A DNA stretch of 12,386 nt from an uncultured Eubacteriales bacterium (GTDB lineage Bacteria; Bacillota; Clostridia; Lachnospirales; Lachnospiraceae): NCBI GenBank assembly GCA_900321915.1, contig ONXW01000141.1, positions 1-12,386 on the forward strand, read 5' to 3'. The notes under the pieces are model-generated. The model was given only the letters and a program-made list of their open reading frames with translations. It did not search any database and had not been told where the DNA came from. Positions 7,175 to 12,386 of this stretch are shown one piece after another (position 1 is the first letter of the stretch; each line of letters opens with the position of its first letter). The position numbers and the translations under genes were made by a program.

Positions 7175-7211
7175 GGAAGGGAATCTGAGAAAAACGGAAC
7201 GGAGGTCCCTT

Positions 7212-8387
7212 ATGCGCAGTTTTATCTATGAGAATGCAACAAAGGTTTATTTCGGTGAGGGCTGTGTCGGCAGGTATCTGGAAGAAGCCCTGAAGCCATA
7301 CGGGAATAATATCCTGCTGGGATACGGCCAGGGCTCGGTGCGCCGGAACGGCATCTATGATGAGGTAACGGGCATCCTGAGGAAGGCCGGGAAAAATGTG
7401 ACTGAGTTCTCCGGAATCATGCCGAATCCGACTTACCGGAAGGTCCTGGAAGGAAAACAGCTGGTAAAAGAGCACAGGATTGACCTCATCCTGGCCATGG
7501 GGGGCGGTTCCGTCATGGACTGCTGCAAGGCGGTCTCTGTGGCGGCTTCCACGGAGAAGGATTTTTTCGAGCATTTCTGGGAGGTAAATGAGCCCATAGA
7601 TTTCCCGCTGATCCCGGTGGGAATCATTGAGACCGTGCCGGGAACCGGAAGCGAGGTCAACGGGTGCGCCGTTGTGACCCATGAAGAGAAGAAAATCAAG
7701 ACGGATCATGACTATATGGAGCTGAACGCGAGATTCTCTTTCCTGGACCCGGTCTACACCTACTCTGTCTCCCCGTTCCAGACGGCAGCGGGCGGGTTTG
7801 ACATGCTGAGCCATGTGATGGAGGTCTATTTCTCGGAGCCGGACGACGGGAATCTCTCGGATGCCATCTCCGAGGCGATTATGAGGGATGTTATACGCAA
7901 TGTACCGGAAGCCCTGAAGAATCCGCGGAGCTATGAGGCGAGAAGCGCCCTTATGTGGGACGCTTCCATGGCGGAAACGCGCCACATCAAGCTCGGCAAG
8001 CAGCTGGACTTTGAGGCGCACCAGATTGAGCACCAGATGAGCGCTTTTACTGACTGCAACCACGGGGCCGGCCTTGCGGTCATAATGCCCGTGTATTACC
8101 GCCATATCCTGAAGGACGGGCAGAAAAAGTTCGCCATGTTCGCGGAAAATGTCTGGGGAATCTCCCGGGAAAACCGGACGGAAGAGGAGCTTGCGGAGGC
8201 AGGTATCCTTGCCCTGGAGAACTTTATCAGTGCCATCGGCCTTCCGCGGACACTGCGGGAGCTGGGATACGGGGAGAAAGAAAAAGAAATGCTGCCTGCA
8301 ATTGCAGACAGCGTCGGAATTAACCACGGCGGTTACAGGGCCCTCACCCGGGATGAGGTGCTGCAGATACTGGAAGAGAGCTGGTAA
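7212..8387 (+). CDS. Iron-containing alcohol dehydrogenase, butanol dehydrogenase-like
   Basis: A 391-residue cytoplasmic type III alcohol dehydrogenase of the YqhD/BdhA group, full length. The cofactor-binding motif MGGGSVMDCCKAV lies at 96-108 and PGTGSEVN at 143-150. The four expected metal ligands are present: Asp197 and His201 in GGFDMLSHVME, His270 in EAHQIEH, and His284 in DCNHGAGLAV. The group reduces aldehydes such as butyraldehyde to alcohols, often with NADPH. The true substrate is unknown, but the butyrate genes nearby make an electron-sink role plausible. Translation starts at ATG 7212, with GGAGG 6 nt upstream; the open frame extends upstream to 6705 but overlaps the VanW gene and has no homology there. 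Its stop lies 5 bp from the convergent yitT stop. Confidence 0.92.
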   Translation: MRSFIYENATKVYFGEGCVGRYLEEALKPYGNNILLGYGQGSVRRNGIYDEVTGILRKAGKNVTEFSGIMPNPTYRKVLEGKQLVKEHRIDLILAMGGGSVMDCCKAVSVAASTEKDFFEHFWEVNEPIDFPLIPVGIIETVPGTGSEVNGCAVVTHEEKKIKTDHDYMELNARFSFLDPVYTYSVSPFQTAAGGFDMLSHVMEVYFSEPDDGNLSDAISEAIMRDVIRNVPEALKNPRSYEARSALMWDASMAETRHIKLGKQLDFEAHQIEHQMSAFTDCNHGAGLAVIMPVYYRHILKDGQKKFAMFAENVWGISRENRTEEELAEAGILALENFISAIGLPRTLRELGYGEKEKEMLPAIADSVGINHGGYRALTRDEVLQILEESW

Positions 8388-8392
8388 AGCGG

Positions 8393-9295
8393 TCAGTCCA
8401 TGGGAGCCTGGTAAAACTTCCCGTAAAACTGCGAGGTTTTCATGACATTGATAATGGCGCCCGGATCCGCCTCCAGAATAAGCTCCACCGCTTCGTGGGC
8501 TTCGTAGGCGGAAGTCACCGTGTGCATGAGGTACATTTTCTTTCCGCTGTACCCGCCGGTGATCTCGCCCCAGGAGATGCCGTGCTCGAAATGGGCGATG
8601 TAGGTGCGCAGGATCTCATCCTTTTTCATGGTGGTTATCTGCAGGGTGACCCGGTCAAAGCGGTGATGGAACGTCGATATCGTCCTGGTGGTAACGAACT
8701 GGAAGAGGATGGAGTACGCCGCGTTCATCCAGCCGAACAGGATGCCGAAAACACAGTACAGGATGCAGTTTGCCACGAAAATCTGCGTCCAGATGGAACG
8801 GCCGGTTTTGTTGGACACGTAGAGCGCGATAAAGTCCGTCCCGCCGGAGGAGGCATTCCCCTTCAGGGCGATAACGCAGGCCATGCCGTTGAGCACCCCG
8901 CCGAAAATGACATCCAGCATCGGATCGTCGAACAGGACGGGGAAATGGAAAAACTGCAGGGCAAAGGAGCAGATCACGACATTCAGCAGGGAAAAAAAGG
9001 TAAAACGCCTGCTGATGGCGCGGCTGCAGAGAAGCCCGACAGGGATGTTGAAGCAGAGCATGCCGAGGGATGTGGGGAAGCTTATCCCGAACCGGCTGGT
9101 GACCATGTCAATGAGAATGGCAAGGCCCGTAAAACCTCCGGAAAGAAGCTCTGCCGGACGGACAAAGGACTGGATGACAAAAGCGTACAGCAGGGCCGAG
9201 CATACGGTAGTACAGAAAGTAATTCCGTTCTTGACGGCGGGCCTGCGGCTGGCTTCTTTCCAGCGATGTTCGAGAGTGTGAAAATCCATAAGCAT
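8393..9295 (-). CDS. YitT-family membrane protein (DUF161/DUF2179)
   Basis: A 300-residue integral membrane protein matching the YitT family in length and layout. Hydrophobic segments lie at about 24-45, 50-66, 75-95, 98-116, 127-145 and 172-190. Conserved family stretches are LSGGFTGLAILI (51-62) and NASSGGTDFIALYVS (147-161). A soluble C-terminal DUF2179 domain covers about 214-296, including HGISWGEITGGYSGKK (238-253). The family is widespread in Firmicutes and its transport function is not firmly established. AGAGG (9300-9304) precedes two in-frame ATGs, at 9295 and 9289. The second gives a more usual spacing, so the protein may have 298 residues. The CoA-transferase gene ends 104 bp upstream on the same strand without a clear minus-strand terminator, so co-transcription is possible. 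The whole gene may also be covered by antisense RNA from the alcohol dehydrogenase. Confidence 0.9.
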   Translation of the reverse strand: MLMDFHTLEHRWKEASRRPAVKNGITFCTTVCSALLYAFVIQSFVRPAELLSGGFTGLAILIDMVTSRFGISFPTSLGMLCFNIPVGLLCSRAISRRFTFFSLLNVVICSFALQFFHFPVLFDDPMLDVIFGGVLNGMACVIALKGNASSGGTDFIALYVSNKTGRSIWTQIFVANCILYCVFGILFGWMNAAYSILFQFVTTRTISTFHHRFDRVTLQITTMKKDEILRTYIAHFEHGISWGEITGGYSGKKMYLMHTVTSAYEAHEAVELILEADPGAIINVMKTSQFYGKFYQAPMD

Positions 9296-9311
9296 GATTC
9301 CTCTGTCAAGT

Positions 9312-9362
9312 ACAGGGGCTGACGGCCGGTGCGCGCACCGGGAACCGTCGGCCCCTGTTTTT
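9312..9362 (+). terminator. Branched plus-oriented terminator between yitT and the CoA-transferase gene
   Basis: The outer stem pairs ACAGGGGC (9312-9319) with GCCCCTGT (9351-9358), a T9320/G9350 wobble, and GACGG (9321-9325) with CCGTC (9345-9349). It encloses the perfect palindrome CCGGTGCGCGCACCGG (9326-9341). T-run 9358-9362 follows on the plus strand. On the minus strand there is no T-run and the wobble becomes an A/C mismatch. Both genes flanking it are on the minus strand, so its likely client is a plus-strand transcript coming from the alcohol dehydrogenase. Confidence 0.75.
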
Positions 9363-9399
9363 CGTTATTCAGTATTGCGGCTGCAGAATCCCGTAAATC

Positions 9400-10746
9400 T
9401 TATCTGCGGTTGGACCTGCGCCAGATATTCATCTTTTCCGCTTCCGCAATCAGCTGATCCCGGAAATCCGGATGCGCCACGGAAATGATGGCTTCGGCTC
9501 TCTGCCATGTGTTGAGGCCCTTCAGGTTGACCTTGCCGTACTCCGTTACCAGATACATGATGGTGGTCCTGGTATCGGTGGCAATGGAGCCCTCTGCCAG
9601 CATCGGGCGGATGCGCGACTGCATCGGCTGGCCCTTCGGCTGGAAGGTGGAGGACATGCAGATGAAGCTCTTGCCGCCCTTGGAGAGGTATGCACCCATG
9701 ACGAAGTCAAGCTGTCCGCCGGTTCCGCTGATGTGCTTCGGGCCTGCGGACTCCGCGTTGACCTGTCCGAAGAGGTCGATATCCACGGCGTTGTTGATGG
9801 AGATAAAGTTATCGATCTGGCCGACGATGTACGGGTCGTTGGTGTAATCCACAGACTGGCTCATGCAGGCCGGGTTGCGGTCCAGATAATCATACAGCTT
9901 CTGTGTGCCCGCGCCGAAGGCGTAGGTCTGGCGGCCCTTGTCGATGTTCTTCTTCGCGCAGGTGATCTTGCCGGCGTTGGCGATGTCGACAAAGGCATCC
10001 ACGTACATCTCGGTGTGAGCGCCGAGATCCTTCAGATCCGACTCGGCGATGAGGGCGCCCACTGCATTGGGCATTCCGCCGATTCCCAGCTGGAGGCAGG
10101 CTCCGTTGGGAATCTCTTCCACGATCAGGTTTGCCACGGCCTTATCCACGTCAGAGGCAGGGCCGCCGGCACCCATGCAGGCGATGGGCGGGTTGTCGCC
10201 TTCAACAATCATGTCGACATTGGAAATGTGGATGTCAGCCTCGCTTCCGCCGTAGCAGTAAGGCATGTTCTTGTTGACCTCGACAATCACGCACTTTGCT
10301 GTCTCACAGACGGCAGAGAGGTGCGACGCGTTCGGTCCGAAATTAAAGTATCCGTGCTCATCCATCGGTGTTACCTGGATGACAGCCACATCGGGCTGCG
10401 GCATGTTGCCGTCCCGGTAGAAGCGGGGAAGCTCGCAGTAGCGCATGGGGGAATAGAAGGAGAAGCCTTCCTTGATGGCCTTGCGCTCAATGCCGCCCAT
10501 ATGCCAGGAGTTCCAGGTGATATGCTCTGCCGGGTTCTCAATCTTGAAGATCTCGGGAACCCACATCAGGATACCGCCGCGGAAATTCACATCGTGAAGC
10601 TCCGGGAGCCGTTTGGCGATCTCTTTATCCACGGCAACCGGAATACCGGTAGTCCAACCGTAATCAACCCAGTCTCCGGATTTGACAACAGAAGCTGCCT
10701 TCTCGGCGGAAACCAGTTTTTCCTGATACATTTTTGTCATATCCAT
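9400..10746 (-). CDS. but: Butyryl-CoA:acetate CoA-transferase
   Basis: A 448-residue cytoplasmic enzyme that moves CoA from butyryl-CoA to acetate, releasing butyrate and acetyl-CoA, the last step in many gut butyrate producers. Family stretches run throughout: SGDWVDYGW (23-31), [12 protein letters not shown] (56-67), [17 protein letters not shown] (74-90), [10 protein letters not shown] (221-230), [13 protein letters not shown] (244-256) with the likely catalytic Glu246, [21 protein letters not shown] (341-361), and a C-terminus ending [14 protein letters not shown]. The closest remembered relatives are Roseburia-type But proteins; 4-hydroxybutyrate CoA-transferase is the alternative. The start at 10746 has AAGGTGG 6 nt upstream. 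A longer frame to 10848 runs through the promoter and is rejected. The gene is divergent from the thiolase gene. Confidence 0.93.
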   Translation of the reverse strand: MDMTKMYQEKLVSAEKAASVVKSGDWVDYGWTTGIPVAVDKEIAKRLPELHDVNFRGGILMWVPEIFKIENPAEHITWNSWHMGGIERKAIKEGFSFYSPMRYCELPRFYRDGNMPQPDVAVIQVTPMDEHGYFNFGPNASHLSAVCETAKCVIVEVNKNMPYCYGGSEADIHISNVDMIVEGDNPPIACMGAGGPASDVDKAVANLIVEEIPNGACLQLGIGGMPNAVGALIAESDLKDLGAHTEMYVDAFVDIANAGKITCAKKNIDKGRQTYAFGAGTQKLYDYLDRNPACMSQSVDYTNDPYIVGQIDNFISINNAVDIDLFGQVNAESAGPKHISGTGGQLDFVMGAYLSKGGKSFICMSSTFQPKGQPMQSRIRPMLAEGSIATDTRTTIMYLVTEYGKVNLKGLNTWQRAEAIISVAHPDFRDQLIAEAEKMNIWRRSNRR

Positions 10747-10789
10747 ATTTGTCCACCTTGCCCTTATGATGATTGATATTGCCTTTCCC

Positions 10790-10818
10790 AGTTTAGCATT
10801 TTGCATAAACCGTGTCAA
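10790..10818 (-). promoter_or_regulatory. Promoter for the CoA-transferase gene
   Basis: On the minus strand, TTGACA (10813-10818) is a perfect -35 and TAAACT (10790-10795) the -10, 17 bp apart. The -10 is preceded by TGC, an extended -10 feature. The predicted start is near 10783, giving a leader of about 37 nt. Confidence 0.8.
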
Positions 10819-10895
10819 CGGGGGCTGATCTGATGATTCTGTGAACATCGGGAGATATTACCATGAATAAATGAGTATTTTACATTGATATATAT

Positions 10896-10924
10896 TTGAC
10901 ACTAATTTCGCTGGGTGTTAGAAT
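10896..10924 (+). promoter_or_regulatory. Promoter for the thiolase gene
   Basis: TTGACA (10896-10901) and TAGAAT (10919-10924) are 17 bp apart, and TGT precedes the -10 as an extended element. AT-rich DNA lies upstream (10861-10895), as in strong promoters. The expected start is near 10931, giving a leader of about 106 nt. Confidence 0.85.
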
Positions 10925-10948
10925 TAAAGTACTGTAAATATGGGGTTA

Positions 10949-10970
10949 GTGGGCCCATTTTAGGGCCTGC
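10949..10970 (+). other. GC-rich hairpin in the thiolase leader
   Basis: GGCCC (10952-10956) pairs with GGGCC (10963-10967) around ATTTTA. Outer pairs G10949-C10970, U-G and G-U extend it to eight. It begins about 18 nt after the predicted start and no T-run follows. A 5' stabilising hairpin is more likely than a terminator; no known riboswitch is recognised. Confidence 0.4.
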
Positions 10971-11036
10971 GGAAAACAGAAATGTGTGCCAGTCTGAATA
11001 TCGCAATGTCATGCGAAAACCAGGAGGAAGATCAAA

Positions 11037-12215
11037 ATGGGAAAGAAAGTTGTTTTAGCAGGTGCATGCCGTACAGCTATCGGTAAAATGGGCGGAGCCC
11101 TGAGCACAACTCCGGCCGCACAGCTCGGTTCCATCGTTATTAAGGAAGCCCTGAACCGTGCAGGCGTGAAGCCGGAACAGGTTGATGAAGTTCTGATGGG
11201 CTGCGTTATCCAGGCAGGCCTCGGGCAGAACGTGGCAAGACAGGCATCCATCAAGGCCGGCCTTCCGGTAGAGGTTCCGGCAGTAACCATCAACGTGGTA
11301 TGCGGTTCCGGTCTGAACTGCGTGAACATGGCGGCAGAGAAGATTCTGGCAGGTACTGCGGATATCATCGTGGCAGGCGGTATGGAGAATATGTCACTGG
11401 CTCCGTTTGCTGCCATGAAGGCACGTTTCGGATACAGAATGAACAATGGCGTTCTCGTTGATACCATGGTGAATGACGCTCTCTGGGACGCGTTCAACAA
11501 CTATCACATGATCCAGACCGCGGACAACGTAGCTGCAAAGTGGGGTCTTACCCGCGAAGAGCTTGATGAGTTCTCCGTAAAGAGCCAGGCGAAGGCTGCT
11601 GCTGCTCAGGCAAACGGCAGATTCAAGGACGAGATTGTCCCGGTTGAAGTAAAGCAGAAGAAGCAGGTTGTTGTTGTGGATACCGATGAGGGTCCGCGTG
11701 CCGGCACAACCATGGAAGGCCTTGCAAAGCTCAGACCCATCAATGCGGACGGCGTGACCACCGCAGGCAACTCTTCCGGTATCAACGACGGCGCTGCAGC
11801 TATCGTTGTGATGAGCGAAGAGAAGGCAAAAGAGCTCGGCGTTACCCCGATGGCGACATGGGTTGCAGGTGCCCTGGGCGGCGTAGATCCGGCAATCATG
11901 GGCGTCGGCCCGGTTGCTGCCACGAAGAAGGTATTCGGCAGGACCGGCTGGAAGGTTGAGGATCTTGACCTGATCGAGGCGAACGAGGCATTTGCGGCAC
12001 AGTCCGTAGCTGTCGGCAAAGAGCTTGGATTCGATCTTGAGAAGCTGAACGTCAACGGCGGTGCAATTGCCCTCGGACATCCGGTAGGAGCTTCCGGCTG
12101 CCGTATCCTTGTAACCCTGCTTCACGAGATGCAGAAGAGAGACGCCAAGAAGGGTCTCGCAACGCTCTGCATCGGCGGCGGTATGGGCTGCGCGACACTG
12201 GTGGAGCGCGACTGA
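11037..12215 (+). CDS. thlA: Acetyl-CoA acetyltransferase (thiolase)
   Basis: A 392-residue cytoplasmic enzyme condensing two acetyl-CoA to acetoacetyl-CoA, the entry to butyrate synthesis. Length and motifs fit biosynthetic thiolase II. Nucleophile Cys89 lies in [11 protein letters not shown] (86-96), the family block GGMENMS at 114-120, NEAFA at 316-320, His348 in [16 protein letters not shown] (341-356), and catalytic Cys378 in [19 protein letters not shown] (11022-11027) lies 9 nt before the ATG. Its 13 Arg codons are five CGT, five AGA, two CGC, one AGG and no CGG, unlike the CGG/CGC-rich UvrA-like gene, which suggests high expression. An acyl-CoA dehydrogenase gene follows 119 bp downstream on the same strand. 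A beta-oxidation thiolase is less likely given the context. Confidence 0.94.
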   Translation: MGKKVVLAGACRTAIGKMGGALSTTPAAQLGSIVIKEALNRAGVKPEQVDEVLMGCVIQAGLGQNVARQASIKAGLPVEVPAVTINVVCGSGLNCVNMAAEKILAGTADIIVAGGMENMSLAPFAAMKARFGYRMNNGVLVDTMVNDALWDAFNNYHMIQTADNVAAKWGLTREELDEFSVKSQAKAAAAQANGRFKDEIVPVEVKQKKQVVVVDTDEGPRAGTTMEGLAKLRPINADGVTTAGNSSGINDGAAAIVVMSEEKAKELGVTPMATWVAGALGGVDPAIMGVGPVAATKKVFGRTGWKVEDLDLIEANEAFAAQSVAVGKELGFDLEKLNVNGGAIALGHPVGASGCRILVTLLHEMQKRDAKKGLATLCIGGGMGCATLVERD

Positions 12216-12271
12216 TTCCCCGGAGAGAAAACGGAATTACCAATCATCAGCAACTTGTCAACCAAGGCCGC

Positions 12272-12297
12272 AGGAGCGGCTCCCATGGGCCGCTCTT
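12272..12297 (+). other. Hairpin between the thiolase and acyl-CoA dehydrogenase genes
   Basis: AGGAGCGGC (12272-12280) pairs with GCCGCTCTT (12289-12297) through nine pairs, including one G-U. The sequence after it is AAAATAGG, so there is no T-run and full termination is not expected. No good promoter is seen between it and the next start at 12335. It may be a pause, a cleavage site or a stabiliser that sets relative levels of the two messages. Confidence 0.5.
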
Positions 12298-12334
12298 AAA
12301 ATAGGTATATATTTTACGATGGAGGAAAAGAAAC

Positions 12335-12386
12335 ATGGATTTTACACTGGACAAACAGCATGAAATGGCGAGAAAGTTATTCCATG
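12335..12386 (+). CDS. Acyl-CoA dehydrogenase, N-terminus only (probably butyryl-CoA dehydrogenase)
   Basis: Seventeen codons are visible before the window ends, beginning MDFTLDKQHEMARKLF. GGAGG (12321-12325) lies 9 nt before the ATG. This opening resembles the first helix of short-chain acyl-CoA dehydrogenases, in which MDF followed by a helix containing a Met/Val-Arg-x-Phe/Met pattern is typical. Position after the thiolase supports butyryl-CoA dehydrogenase (Bcd), which reduces crotonyl-CoA with electron-transferring flavoprotein. The call rests on few residues plus context; etfB and etfA would be expected further on. Confidence 0.7.
   Translation, partial: MDFTLDKQHEMARKLFH

Noticed and set aside
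6705..7211. Upstream extension of the alcohol dehydrogenase frame by 169 codons
   Set aside because: It overlaps the VanW gene in another frame, crosses a strong terminator and the dehydrogenase promoter, and encodes low-complexity Arg/Pro sequence.
9472..10776. 434-residue open frame on the plus strand
   Set aside because: It lies opposite the clearly homologous CoA-transferase and shows no domain of its own.
10747..10848. 34-residue N-terminal extension of the CoA-transferase
   Set aside because: It spans the -35 and -10 boxes and ribosome binding site of the gene; homology starts at the Met encoded at 10746.
10842..10848. TGAACAT in the but-thl gap, matching part of the BCCT inverted repeat
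   Set aside because: Only seven bases match and there is no partner arm, so chance is sufficient to explain it.
10897..10920. TGACAC and GTGTTA as an inverted pair over the thiolase promoter
   Set aside because: Only five of six pairs match and both halves lie within promoter elements that already explain the bases.

Overview
The window is about 12.4 kb of GC-rich, densely coding DNA. It most likely comes from a butyrate-producing anaerobe of the class Clostridia, probably a gut Lachnospiraceae-like Firmicute. The evidence is a butyryl-CoA:acetate CoA-transferase facing a thiolase that leads into an acyl-CoA dehydrogenase, purine-rich ribosome binding sites, TTGACA/TATAAT-type promoters, and VanW, YitT and BCCT proteins of Firmicute type. 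The species cannot be fixed from the sequence alone.

Layout, left to right. (1) 49-3002, plus: a TetR-family regulator followed by a UvrA-like twin ABC ATPase that lacks the UvrB-binding domain. A strong intrinsic terminator lies between them, inside the leader of the ATPase gene. This looks like a locally regulated drug-tolerance or stress pair rather than nucleotide excision repair. (2) 3038-4642, plus: a BCCT transporter behind a perfect-consensus sigma-A promoter whose -10 overlaps one arm of a 9-bp inverted repeat. An Asp aligns with the position linked to choline selectivity in this family. (3) 4836-7113, plus: a single-gene unit with its own promoter and terminator. It encodes a membrane-anchored VanW-domain protein with a basic Ser/Arg/Gly cytoplasmic tail and an acidic Gly/Pro-rich outer tail. 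(4) 7166-9362: an iron-type alcohol dehydrogenase (plus) ends 5 bp from the end of a convergent YitT-type membrane protein (minus). The first plus-oriented terminator visible after the dehydrogenase lies beyond the yitT start, so the dehydrogenase mRNA may run antisense across all of yitT. (5) 9400-12386: the butyrate block. A CoA-transferase (minus) and acetyl-CoA acetyltransferase (plus) diverge from a 290-bp region with two near-consensus promoters. The acyl-CoA dehydrogenase start follows the thiolase and runs off the window.

Functionally, the right end covers the first step (thiolase), a late reduction (dehydrogenase, partial) and the last step (CoA-transferase) of acetyl-CoA to butyrate. 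The alcohol dehydrogenase could be an electron outlet for aldehydes, which is inference from context. The left end concerns stress, solute uptake and envelope functions. I found no rRNA, tRNA, insertion sequence, CRISPR array or phage gene. The most unusual points are the terminator inside the ATPase leader, the domain-deleted UvrA paralogue, the operator-like repeat at the BCCT promoter, and the alcohol dehydrogenase/yitT antisense arrangement.
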